40,772 nt of DNA from Pavlovales sp. CCMP2436 (taxonomy: Eukaryota > Haptophyta > Pavlovophyceae > Pavlovales): the NCBI GenBank assembly GCA_026770615.1, contig MU631445.1, positions 57,565 to 98,336 of the forward strand, given 5' to 3'. Of this stretch, positions 16,549 to 26,052 are shown piece after piece. Position numbers and translations under genes: made by a program. The notes under the pieces are model-generated. The model was not told where the DNA came from and did no database searches. It was given only the letters and a program-made list of their open reading frames with translations. The first letter of the stretch is position 1. Each line of letters begins with the position of its first letter.

Positions 16549-16680
16549 TGCTGACTCGACGCCGCGCGTCTGCCCGGCATCGGTGCATCCCAGGGATTTT
16601 GCCCATCTTTTTTATCTTTTTTGCCCTTCCCTTTTTTATAATCGACAAAAGATGGGAGTGTGCAGCCGCGGGAGCCTCCG
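16549..16680. promoter_or_regulatory. Two-way promoter region with T-runs and TATAAT
   Basis: Between the divergent ankyrin genes lie TTTTTTATC, TTTTTTGCCC and CTTTTTTATAATCG (about 16609-16644), the only AT-rich stretch nearby. Confidence 0.45.
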
Positions 16681-17863
16681 ATGCGGCTGATGAGGGGCAC
16701 CGACTACCCGGAGGCACCGGCGCTCGCCATGACGCGCGTGGACGACCCGGAGGCCTCGCCGCTGCTGCGCCTCGACGAAGACGCGCTCCGCGGCGTGCTC
16801 GCGCACCTCGCCCCAGCCGACCTGCTCTGCGCGCGGCTCGCGTGCAAGGCCTTCTGCGCGCACTCGAGCCCGGCGCCACCGGCGCGGCGCTCGGACTTTA
16901 TGCGCACGTGCGCGCTGGCCGTGTACGCCATGGACCAGCTGCCCTCGATCTGGGCGTATCCGGTGTACACGGTCTCTAGGATGCTCAGTATCGCCGTAAA
17001 ATCCGGCAACGTGGGCGTCCTCGAGGAGCTGGTCGACACGCGCAACGGCGAAATATCCGAAGATACCTGCAATGCTGCGGCCTCGGCGGGTCAGCTGGGC
17101 GCGCTGATCTGGCTGCGCGCTCGAGGCGGCACGTGGGGCACTCGCACCTGCTACATGGCGGCGGAGGGAGGGCACCTCGAGGTGCTGCGCTACGCGCACG
17201 AGCACGGCTGTGTGTGGGACGAGTGGACATGCGAGAGAGCTGCAAAGAGAGGGCACTTTGAGGTGCTGCGCTACGCGCACGAGCACGGCTGTGNNNNNNN
17301 NNNNNNNNNNNNNNNNNNNNNNNNNNNNNNNNNNNNNNNNNNNNNNNNNNNNNNNNNNNNNNNNNNNNNNNNNNNNNNNNNNNNNNNNNNNNNNNNNNNN
17401 NNNNNNNNNNNNNNNNNNNNNNNNNNNNNNNNNNNNNNNNNNNNNNNNNNNNNNNNNNNNNNNNNNNNNNNNNNNNNNNNNNNNNNNNGCACACGAGCAC
17501 GGCTGCGCGTGGTGTAGCTTCACCTGCTACCGGGCAGCTGAGGGAGGGCACCTCGAGGCGCTGCGCTACGCGCACGAGCACGGATGTGAGTGGAAGAGCA
17601 ACACCTGCTACATTGCAGCTGGGGCAGGACACCTCGAGCTGCTGCGCTACGCGCACGAGCACGGCTGCGCTTGGGACTTTCGGACGTGCCGGAATGCTAG
17701 GAAAAACGGGCATCAGCATGTGCTGCAGTACGCCCTCGAGCACGGATGCCCCGTCGAGGCCGATGAGGCCGATGAGGACGACGAGGACTCCGAGGTCGAT
17801 GAGAACGACGAGGAGGCCGATGACGACGACGATGAGGAGGAGGGCGTCGTGGGTCTCGTGTGA
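16681..17863 (+). CDS. F-box and ankyrin-repeat protein (assembly gap inside)
   Basis: An ATG at 16681 opens MRLMRGTDYPEAPALAMTRV. Residues 25-60 (LLRLDEDALRGVLAHLAPAD, LLCARLACKAFCAH) are an F-box. From about residue 95 there are ankyrin-type repeats of about 26-33 residues with the signature TCYMAAEGGHLEVLRYAHEHGC. This form is very common in large DNA viruses and some algae. The gap (17294-17488) splits the repeats, and the frame differs on its two sides, so the gap size is arbitrary. After it the repeats resume and end in an acidic tail (17755-17850) before TGA. F-box/ankyrin proteins link substrates to SCF ubiquitin ligases. A stop-free reading on both sides suggests an intact gene. Confidence 0.75.
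17294..17488. other. Assembly gap (195 N)
   Basis: Falls in near-identical ankyrin repeats, which probably defeated the assembly. Confidence 1.
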
Positions 17864-17885
17864 AATCACCCTTTTTGGATTCTCG

Positions 17886-17966
17886 ATGGCGAGTCAAAAA
17901 AGAGTCGTCGCTCCCCTTTTACGAGGAGTTGTTGATCTGCACGCGCAAAGACACGCTCGTTTTTGA
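17886..17966 (+). CDS. Possible 26-residue basic peptide
   Basis: ATG 17886 to TGA 17966: MASQKRVVAPLLRGVVDLHA plus QRHARF. It lies 22 bases after the F-box/ankyrin stop in an otherwise gene-free stretch (17864-18259). No family; could be chance. Confidence 0.2.
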   Translation: MASQKRVVAPLLRGVVDLHAQRHARF

Positions 17967-18259
17967 CTTTGCTGCGGGAAACCCGCCTGCGTACCGAGGG
18001 GGTGCTCAGCGCTGCCCATGCAGAATCGTTTTCGTTTGTTTGCTTTTTGCTTTTCAAAAGTCCGCTTTGTGTAAATAGAATCATAAAAGACCGAGCGCGC
18101 AAAACCGTCCTGACTCATTTACGATCGTGCGCTTCTATCGTGGAGACTCGTTTGTGATTTGATCCACCCTCGAAGCGCACGCCGTGTGCTCCCCTCGCAT
18201 GTGCGCCAAATCGAACGTGTTCTCCAGTGCTCTATCGCTTGGCGTATACGTAAATTAAA

Positions 18260-18850
18260 TCATGATCGTCGGCGTCTCGAGTCGACAGCCACAATCAAAA
18301 TGAGCCCTAGCAACACAAGAATTGCGTAGGCGACCTCTGGTCGAACTCGTTGAGTTTGGTGTACGAATGACGTGAGCACTTCGCCTGGCATCGTCTCGAC
18401 CGTCGACTGGACTCTCGCCTGCGCTGTTTGAACACGCTCGTGTGCTGGGGCGAGCTCAGCAACGAGCGAGTTCTCATATTCATCGTATTTATTTTCGACG
18501 TAGGGCATAGAGACACGAGTGGGTAAATCTGGGTCAGCAAGGCCTAGAACCGCCATGCAGTGGGGACAGGTGCTTGTCGGCCCACCGGAGAGACCGAGAG
18601 ATGCGATGCTGCAACGAGGACCCGCCTCTGTCGCTTCGGTTGGCGGATTGTTGCACTCAAGATCGGCAAAGTTTACATTTTTTCGCCGAGCTTTGGGCCG
18701 CGGTGGCACTGCCGCATACTCCGACTGTGGCTTGGTTGGTAGCGCAGCGACACGCTCCCGGCGCTTGTGGCGTAGATCTGCGTCGATGTCGTTCCCTACG
18801 AGCGAGGTCGCAAATGCCTCATCAAGGGGCACTGCATGAAAGCCCATCAT
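18260..18850 (-). CDS. Unknown tail-anchored membrane protein
   Basis: 196 residues starting MMGFHAVPLDEAFATSLVGN. The N-terminal two thirds is hydrophilic and probably disordered (KPQSEYAAVPPRPKARRKNV), with a possible Cys pair (CPHC). A helical region (LAPAHERVQTAQARVQSTVE) is followed by one C-terminal transmembrane span (AYAILVLLGLILIVAVD, about residues 174-190) and a basic end (SRRRRS). That layout suits a tail-anchored virion or endomembrane protein. TACATTTATAATG directly precedes the start. Intact. No family recognised. Confidence 0.6.
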   Translation of the reverse strand: MMGFHAVPLDEAFATSLVGNDIDADLRHKRRERVAALPTKPQSEYAAVPPRPKARRKNVNFADLECNNPPTEATEAGPRCSIASLGLSGGPTSTCPHCMAVLGLADPDLPTRVSMPYVENKYDEYENSLVAELAPAHERVQTAQARVQSTVETMPGEVLTSFVHQTQRVRPEVAYAILVLLGLILIVAVDSRRRRS

Positions 18851-18998
18851 TATAAATGTATTCTACATTTTTATCGCGTCAACCCACTGGCGCCTGGACA
18901 CTGAGTTTGTAGCATCTTTATGCGAAATAGGTGCAAAAAAAGCGCGGAGCAAACCCTCCTGAAAATTTAGATTTGCATTTGAATCGGCATTTCACATC

Positions 18999-19978
18999 AT
19001 GGAAGTCGTGCTGAATAGCGATGCAGTAATGCGCCCGGTCGTCGACCGCCTCCTGGAGCGAATGTCAACATCAATCAGGCTGCGAACCGTGCTGTCGAGC
19101 GGCAGTGCTGTCTCGGTGATCGTGGCCGCGCTCTTCGCATCGGTAAGCATGGTTTCGGTCGTGCGCATGTGAGCAAACACGGACCTCTTTCGAGCGCTGC
19201 AGTTTGTACTGGAATTTGTGCCGTGGCAGAGGATCAACGTAGTCCCAAGTGACGTGGCGCTCTGGACCGTGGCCCTGCTGCGGACGGTGTGCTTACCGTT
19301 TGCCATGTTGCCGATCGGAGAATGGCGGGAGCGTCTCCTGGACGACTTCGCCCGCCGCGTCGAAGATCTTCGCGACGAGTACAGCACATGCTCTTTAGTA
19401 CATGATCAGACGCAAACTGGCATGGGAGATAGCTCCTACTTGCACTTTGGATTTTTCATGGCGCTTCTTCGCGATTTTGGAGATATGGGCTCGGTGCTCG
19501 GCGATCTGACGAACATGTGTGTCGGACTCACGCGCAGGCAGAAGACATCTCGCTCGTCGATCATCGTCGAACCGTACGTTGAAATTGGCGACACTTACGG
19601 TATGTCTCTCGCTAGAGGGTCTACGTTGCCTATGCGCGCCTCAAGCGCTACGTGCTCCGCTCACAATGCAACTTTCGCCGGCGTGCTGCGCTCGCGTCTG
19701 CGCTCGCCGACAAATCCATGCACGACATGATCGCGTCGGAGCACCTTGCACATGAGATGAAGCTCGAGCGCATCGCAAAGCGCTCGCGCAAGCGTGCAGG
19801 TTGCACAGTGGCAGCATACACATTAAATGCTGTTTGGGAGCGCCGAAACCGCTACGATGGCGTGCTAGTCATGCGCCTGGAGATGCTCTTCACAAACTCC
19901 AAATCGACTGAGGCAAATGACGCTGCCGACGAGGCCGTCAAGGTCATGCTGCGTGCGAGGTGGCTCATGCAACGTTGA
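18999..19978 (+). pseudogene. Unknown gene with in-frame TGA and a frameshift
   Basis: ATG 18999 starts MEVVLNSDAVMRPVVDRLLE with a hydrophobic span (SAVSVIVAALFASVSMVSVV) and meets TGA at 19170-19172. The same frame continues ANTDLFRALQFVLEFVPWQR to about 19610 (SSIIVEPYVEIGDTY). Then a second frame carries on from about 19623 (VYVAYARLKRYVLRSQCNFR) to the TGA at 19978. The texture on both sides is natural, so I read one gene of about 325 codons with two lesions. The GTATGT...TAG stretch at the frame change is far too short to be an intron. Function unknown. Confidence 0.45.
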
Positions 19979-20019
19979 AAATCTGGCCTGCTGATTTCCG
20001 AAGCGGAGCCCTTGCCTGA

Positions 20020-20762
20020 CTATGCGGCAATACCTCTGGTCGGGACGAGTCTGTTCCCTCTGACGAACGCCGCATCCTCGATGGCAACCGTCGCTAAGTC
20101 ATTATAGTCGGCGATCTGAATTTTTTTCTCGATTTTTCGTCGCATTTCGGTAGACATGCACCAAAGCGTTGCAACCCACGCGTAGGTTGGACCGTCGCTG
20201 CCGACCCTCAAGTACGCCTTGCCAGAGGAAGAGTTTGGGTTTGTCGTTGTTCGTGGATCAATTATTCGCCGTCCCGCCGAATCGACGCATAATACATGCG
20301 TTCCCCCAGGCTTATGGCAGAAACCGTCGGAGCCCTTGACATCGCGGGCGAAGTGGAAATCTGCGTCGGCACCTCCGTTTGCAAAGTCTAACGCGACATA
20401 GACGGCGATCCTGTAAAACGTGGGCAATTTACGGCCCATTGCGCAACGTACAACGGCGTGCTCATCGCATACATCTTTTGCGATTTTAAGCGTTTTGAAG
20501 AGCACCGGTAAGGGTCGAGACGTTTTGTCCTTTTTTTCGGCAACTATGGTATTCATTTTTAAGAGGCTGTTTATCATAAGGCGCTTGACGATACTGAGAC
20601 ACAGTCGCTCGTTCCCGCCAGAGCTCGCGAGACCTTCGCGCATAATGGCACTCCACCCAATGACCTGCAGGAACACGTCGTTTTTTTTGAAATTGCGTCA
20701 TGTATCGGGCGTAAAGCACATCGCAAAGCTGAAGCAGTTTGCGCGTCCTTGTTGCGCATTGT
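20020..20762 (-). pseudogene. Giant-virus-type protein with DFHF...HKPG domain
   Basis: The main frame runs from 20676 to 20020. It contains ALDFANGGADADFHFARDVK, then GSDGFCHKPGGTHVLCVDSA and GRRIIDPRTTT. From memory this matches a viral domain with the pattern DYHW/F.RQD..G.WSHKPG...V...D..G..I.DP, thought to be papain-like. The His of DFHF would be catalytic; the Cys block is not seen. Upstream, protein-like sequence (LLQLCDVLYARYMTQFQK) lies in another frame, joined at a run of eight A (about 20682-20689), so a homopolymer frameshift breaks the 5' end. Neighbours on both sides diverge from it. Identification is tentative. Confidence 0.45.
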
Positions 20763-20898
20763 TATAATTAATCATACCAGGGCCATCACTCGCAGATGAG
20801 TTTATATTCTCCGGTCGAGCGGCGAAGGTGATATTATTTTTTTTCAACGGTGGTGGCTTTTTCATATAATAAAACAAATATTTTTAATTCTATGAGAC
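20763..20898 (+). promoter_or_regulatory. AT-rich promoter region
   Basis: Contains TATTATTTTTTTTCAACGG and TTTTTCATATAATAAAAC, then AATATTTTTAATTC, ending about 10 bases before the ATG at 20899. Much more AT-rich than the genes; the style is that of a large DNA virus promoter. Confidence 0.45.
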
Positions 20899-22557
20899 AT
20901 GCCGAAATGGACCATTCAAAAAAATGAGCTCCTCCATAAAATTTCCCCAATCGCATCCATTGCAGGCCAGGCGGTGCGCACGAACCCGGGCGGAGGCAAT
21001 TCCCCGTTGATGTCCCTCTTCACGGACGCGCTCACCTCGGGCACAAATATGGGCTTCGATGCGCAGTCTGCAGTTGCCCTACGCACGATGCGAGTCGACA
21101 CGGTCTCGCAGGTGCAATACGTGTACGCCAAGGCGACATCCGATTTGAATATCCAGGTGGGATGCCTGCTCGCAAACCCGTCCGACGCTTCGCGCGACGC
21201 GCTCGACTTCGTGCTCGATCAGGGAGCAGTCTCGGCGCAACCGACAGCGCATTTAAAAAGCGCAGTGCCGCACGACCTGCGAGTCACATCGCTGCTGCAT
21301 AGCGTGCCAGATCGACAAGTCTTGGGCGGTTCGCTCTTCGGCGACGATGCAGGTGCTTCAGGTGCGGTGCTACTCGACTCGTTCGCAGTTGAGAGCCGTG
21401 CGTTTTTAAAAGAAGGTGATGGGCAGACCGCATTGCGAGTGCGCGACCTTTCCGGCCTTGGCGACCTTCCCAATGGCGACTATGTGCTCGTCGGCGACGG
21501 GTCAGGTAATCTTCATTACCGGAAATTCATCGACTTGCTGGTCGACAACCGCTGGTTTTTGGAACAAATGGGCTATTTTTCTCGTAAGGCCAGTTATGTG
21601 CTCGACGTCGCTGACCCGGAGGTGGAGGCATTTGCATCAGGCGTTCTATATCTGCAAACCGTCGCGCACGAGAGCGAGTCCAACATCCACTTGAGCTTTG
21701 CCGTGATTCCCTGGCAGCCTGAAAGCTACGTCATGATTAAGTATAGGTCAGTTGACGGAGTCGTCATTACCGAGGCTGTGAGCAATGCAACACTCGCGTC
21801 ATTTGAGGACGACACGGCGAACGTGCGGCTGCATAGCGTATATCCGGCACCGGTAGGCGGTCAGCGCCATTTTGAACTCCGGGGGCGGAGTCTCAGCGGC
21901 ATAGCGATTCGACCGCGAATCGTATACTACTCGCAATATCCGCCAACTGTAGCGGCTCCAACGACGCCAGTGCTGCTTGGCAGCGCGGCGAGCTTTGTGG
22001 TGCTCGCGCTCAGTTCGATCACTGTCGGGGCAGGCGCGTTCATGTCGCGGGGGGATGTGGGTCTTGCCATCTCATCCGCCGCAATAACCGGAATGGCATT
22101 GGTCCTTGACCCCTCGGCAACGTATGCAACTTCGATCTCACTGGTCGATGGCCGAGTGTACGCCTCAGACTACGCAGCGCCTACGCCGACGGTGCTGCAG
22201 TCAGCCATTGCGGACATGCGCGCAGCGTTGAGAAATGCAGCGTCGCGTAGGATCTCGCTCGATGAATATTACGAGCCTAATACCAACGTTATGCAAGGCT
22301 CGATAGGGGGTCATATTTTCGAATGGGGGGTTTACAGCTGGGTCAAGGACGTAAGCGTAAGTCAAAACATCACCCTCATTGGAGGCCCTGGTGATGTATT
22401 CATCATGCGCGTAGGCAGTACGCTTACTGTAGGCGCAGGCATGAAGATTTTATTGTCAAGCAATCGCTCGGATGGCGCGTTACCGCTCGTGCAGAACGTG
22501 GTATGGAACGTGAGCGCGCTCGATAGCCTTGCCGATTCGGCGATCGTTGGCACCATG
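20899..22557 (+). CDS. Virion-like protein with C-terminal DUF3494 ice-binding-like domain
   Basis: ATG 20899 opens MPKWTIQKNELLHKISPIAS. Residues 1-350 form a domain I do not recognise (beta-rich, e.g. DLPNGDYVLVGDGSGNLHYR). Residues about 358-552 match the DUF3494 / type 1 ice-binding protein fold in order: LLGSAASFVVLALSSITVGA, GDVGLAISSAAITGMALVLD, VYASDYAAPTPTVLQSAIAD, GGHIFEWGVYSWVKDVSVSQ, NITLIGGPGDVFIMRVGSTL, VQNVVWNVS. The usual last strands are missing: after about 22550 the frame enters a GC-rich repeat tract, so the domain is truncated or replaced. DUF3494 proteins bind ice or surfaces. In a viral setting the domain could be an adhesin. Confidence 0.6.
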
Positions 22558-23220
22558 AGAACGGCGCCAAGGGTGCGGTCGAGAGCATGGGCGGCGAGGC
22601 GGCTGGCGCGGGCGCGGACGAGGGCGAGAGCAAGGACTCGGGCGTGAGCAAGGCGGCCATCGACAAGAGCGGCAAGACGGCCGGCAAGGGCGCGGACGAA
22701 GACGCGTGCAAGGACTCGGGCACGGACGAGGGCGCGGGCAAGGACTCGGGCGCGGACGAGGGCGAGGGCAAGGACTCGGGCGCGGACGAGGGCGAGGGCA
22801 AGGACTCGGGCGCGGACGAGGGCGCGGGCGCGGGCGCGGGCAAGGGCAAGAGCAAGGGCGCGAACGAGGGCGCGGGCAAGGACACGAGGGCGCGGGCAAG
22901 GACACGAGGGCACGGGCAAGGACTCGGGCGCGGACGAGGGCGCGGGCAAGGACTCGGGCGCGGACGAGGGCGCGGGCAAGGGCGCGGGCGCGCCCGCGGG
23001 CAAGGACACGGGCAAGGGCGGCAAGGCGGCCGGCAAGGGCGCGGACGAGGGCGCGGGCAAGGGCGCGGGCAAGGGCAAGGGCAAGGGCAAGGGCATGGAC
23101 AATGGCACGGGCACGGGCAAGGGCAAGGCGGTCGGCGGGGAGACTGACACGGGCAAGGGCAAGGCGGTCGGCGATAAGCGCCCGCGCACCGACAGTTTGT
23201 CGAACCCTCGTCCTGCATGA
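22553..23220 (+). pseudogene. Low-complexity Gly/Lys/Asp repeat tail of an unknown gene
   Basis: In frame from HENGAKGAVESMGGEAAGAG, through an 8-residue repeat (KDSGADEG with variants), ending VGDKRPRTDSLSNPRPA and TGA 23218-23220. The coding unit is a 24-bp tandem repeat GGGCAAGGACTCGGGCGCGG plus ACGA. Two 1-bp losses near 22880-22915 change frame within the tract. It may be the C-terminal tail of a gene fused or recombined onto the DUF3494 gene. Long minus-strand frames across it are shadows. Confidence 0.4.
22720..23000. repeat. 24-bp tandem repeat
   Basis: Repeated GGCAAGGACTCGGGCGCGGA-type units, grading into 6-bp GGCAAG/GGCGCG units to about 23130. Confidence 0.85.
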
Positions 23221-24201
23221 TCCGGTTGAAGCCGTCTTGTCCAAGTGGGGTGTGAACACGTGGACGTCGGGTCGGAGCCCCCCGAAGCGGTCGCCCCTGT
23301 GCATGGAGACAATGAGCAACGACGGATCGGACGGGAGCAGCTCGAGGACGACTCCTTGAGCGTTATGCCTCGTGCCAGGGAGGGACCGGACGGACTTGAG
23401 CAGCTGGAGGACGGCGGGGCTTGGCGCGCGCCAGATGGACGGTGGCGGCGTGCCAAACGTCAATTGATGCACGACCGCGGCCACCGCGGCCGCTTCGTTC
23501 TGTGCGGCGAAGCGTTGCGCCCTCTCCAGCGTATCGAGAATTGACGCGACGCGCGCTGTCTCCGCGTCGCGCGTCCGAACGGTAAGGGCCATAGCCCTTG
23601 CCTCCTCCTCCGCTAGGGCTCGGCCGGCCGCCGCTGCCCGACCCAGACCCACCCCTCCCACCCCCCCGAGTAGGCCATTAACGCGGGGCGATCGGCTGCG
23701 CGGCTTGGAAGGTGCCCCCCCCTCCTCCGTGCCCGCCCTCCGCTTTGGATGCTGCGGAGGGCCGATGGCTGCGCGCTGAGCGTCTTCCTCGGAGTCGGCG
23801 CGCCGCAGCTCACCCGCACCCGCGGCCGCCGCCCGTGCAGCGTTGTTGCGTGTCGAAGGGCGCACGAACCCGCTAGTCGCGTAAGCATCGACGATGCTGG
23901 TGCGCAAGTGCGCCTTGTCGCTCCCGTCGCTCCCGCGCAGCTGACGACTCCGTGCCGCGTAGAACTCCGCAGTGCCGCGCTTTTGCGTTTCGAACTCGGG
24001 GCACGGGCTGCCGTCCTGCGGATCGGCTCGAGGCAGCTTGCGGAGCAGCGCCTGATACTTTGCCGCGTCCATGCCCACACTGTCGCCGTCGAGATGCAGC
24101 TCGCGCCGGGGCAGCGGCGGCGGCAGATCCGCGTCCCCTGCCTCCGCGTCTGGCGCGAACCAGTGCGTCTGCAGACGCTCATCGATGCAGACATTGTGCA
24201 A
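23221..24201 (-). pseudogene. C-terminal region of the transposase gene or a partner protein
   Basis: The minus frame from MHNVCIDERLQTHWFAPDAE continues as a hydrophilic, Ala/Arg/Ser-rich protein (YQALLRKLPRADPQDGSPCP, ARGSKP-like basic patches, RDAETARVASILDTLERAQR, HRGDRFGGLRPDVHVFTPHL). Its first 15 residues complete the DDE transposase (ILHNVCIDE is the conserved end of DDE_Tnp_4 proteins). The rest is an unusual extension for the family, perhaps a fused second ORF. Past about 23220 the frame enters repeats. Confidence 0.45.
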
Positions 24202-25498
24202 AATGGCCGCCGCTTCGATGACGGTGTAGGCGTTGCGTAGCTCGCAGTCCAGGCCAAACTTGAGGCGGGGCCAGCGAGCGAACCACTAAAGGTGCACTCG
24301 ACCGACTCGCGGTGCACCGAGTGTGCGTACGAGAATGCGTCCACTGCGCCAGATGCCTTTATCCCGTAGCCCGTCAAGAAGCGTGTTTGTTTGGTACGCG
24401 TCGTCGGCCAGGCCAAAATACGGGTCCGGGATCGGGTACGCATCGAGGTGGTCGGCCATGTCGCTGAAGCTCCAAGCGACGCCGTCGAAGGTTGAGCCAG
24501 CGGAGGTAGCGTCCACGTACATGATGCGGTAGCAGTCATCGCTGCAGACCTGCGCTGCGAGTGCCGGCTTGCCGTGACGAGTCCTGTAGCTGAGTGGCGT
24601 GCACCCGCCGAAAAGCTTCCACAGCTGCGGCGTCTTGATGCGGATTAGAATGCCGTCAAGCGCCGTCACGGCCCCGTAGTACAGGGGGTCGCGGGCAATA
24701 AGAACGGCGGGTTTTGAGGCCGAGGCTGAGTTTCTTAGCAAATTACATACAAACAATGGTCAAATTTTGGGTAAAATTACTATTGAAGGGCTAAAAAACG
24801 AGGCTCAGTTTCTTAACACGACGGTTTCTTATTGCCCGCGATCCCCTGTACTCATACATAGCCCGCCGTATACTTGCCGTAGCGCACGAAGAACCTGTCC
24901 GCGATGTCCTTGTACTCCTGCTCCGTCTGCGGCCAGCGTACTGCGTCGCCGCACCCCTCGACGAGCGCACCCATTACCTCACACAGAGCTTTCTTGGCCG
25001 TTGAACTGATGCCAAGAGAGGGGAAGGGGGGGGGGTCAGAGTGGTACATATGTGTCTCCGTCAGCGCGAGTGAAGAGGGCACATCTGCGCGGGCTGGCGG
25101 CGTACGTTCCACAATTGTCCACACTTGAAGATATCTTTGAAATCGCTCATGCAGGAGCCGCGCAGCCACCGGAGCGCGATCATGAGCTTCAAGCCGGGCT
25201 CAAGCGAGCCACCGCGGCCCTTCAGAGTGTACTCCCGCTTGATGCGCCGCTCGATGCGTCGCAACACCTCATCGAACGCCCGGTGGGTCAAGCCCACATC
25301 TGTCAAGAAAACGTCCGCGCTCTTGTTGTAGTTAGCAGCGAAGATGTCCGAGCGATCTACCGGTACGCGCGGCGGCGGCTGCTTGCGGCGGCGGATGCGC
25401 GACTTGAGTACCTTGAGCATCAGGATGGTCAGGAGAAGCCCCACCTGCAGGTTCATAGCCTGCAACTGGAGCCCCACCACCAGGGCCGCGGAGACCAT
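24202..25498 (-). pseudogene. PIF/Harbinger-like DDE transposase, broken
   Basis: Pieces of one transposase appear in order on the minus strand. N-terminal part: LTHRAFDEVLRRIERRIKRE, SLEPGLKLMIALRWLRGSCM, SDFKDIFKCG. Linker: AVRWPQTEQEYKDIADRFF. Catalytic core: YYGAVTALDGILIRIKTP (first Asp), CSDDCYRIMYVDATSAGSTF with D (second Asp), PDPYFGLADDAYQTNTLL (third Asp region). Then SYAHSVHRESVECTF in a second frame and LKFGLDCELRNAYTVIEAAA in a third. At least two frameshifts, a stop, and a 167-bp miniature element (24682-24848) break it. Harbinger elements usually also need a Myb-like partner; none was identified with confidence. Confidence 0.7.
24682..24848. mobile_element. Miniature element with TA target duplication
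   Basis: Ends are inverted repeats: CAGGGGGTCGCGGGCAATAA at the left, and the reverse complement of CAGGGGATCGCGGGCAATAA at the right, flanked by TA on both sides (24680-24681 and 24849-24850). TA duplication and CAG-type ends suit Tc1/mariner-like MITEs. It sits exactly before the first catalytic Asp block of the transposase; removing it would bring the AMYEYYGAVTALDG reading together. No coding capacity. Confidence 0.85.
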
Positions 25499-26052
25499 GC
25501 TGGCCGAGCTGGTGGTGCGGGTCCAGCGAGGCGGTGGGTTTCCGAGCTAGTCCTGTTTTGGCGGATCTGCCGGTTCCACAGATCACTGCCAGTGGGTTGC
25601 AGACATTCTGTCTCATAAGTGGTCGACTCCGAGCGTGTAGGCGCTACGACGTTCAGTCACCCAGGCGGCATATAGTCATCCAGGCGGCATACTTAGGCGC
25701 CGATCCCAAACCGTGTCTCCCTGCGGAGGTGGTACGCGCCCTCAGCCCACTCGTCCTTGCTTTTTTTTATTTTTGCCCCGTTGCCCGTTCAAGCGAGCGC
25801 ATCATTAATGCCGCATCTTCGCAGAAGCAGCTGCCGCGGGGGTGGCTCTCGACCCTTTCGGGGCCGAGAGAATTAGGGTGCGGTTCCAGAATTTTTTTCA
25901 GGCCGCAAATCGGGACTAGGCCCAAATCGGACCTCAGATCTGGGGAGATTCATGCGTTTCGCCTGCTGCCCTTTTCTATTGTAAGTTAGTCGTAGTTTAA
26001 AAAAAGCAAGGACAGCAAGGACTCAAGCCGGTCGCTTGAGCTCGAGCTCGGG
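25499..26052. other. Intergenic, with small repeats, upstream of ARP8
   Basis: Contains two 19-bp units of TCACCCAGGCGGCATATAG type (25655-25692), the dispersed repeat at 25863-25904 (see 15922), and the short 5' region of ARP8. The 70 bases before the ARP8 ATG have CAAGGACAGCAAGGACT and GAGCTCGAGCTCGGG. Confidence 0.6.

Noticed and set aside
19606..19621. GTATGT...TAG as a spliceosomal intron
   Set aside because: Only about 16 bp, too short to splice; a frameshift lesion is simpler.
22362..23456. Long minus-strand frames rich in Pro/Ala/Arg
   Set aside because: They are antisense readings of the 24-bp GC repeat and the neighbouring coding sequence; composition follows the repeat and no domain is present.
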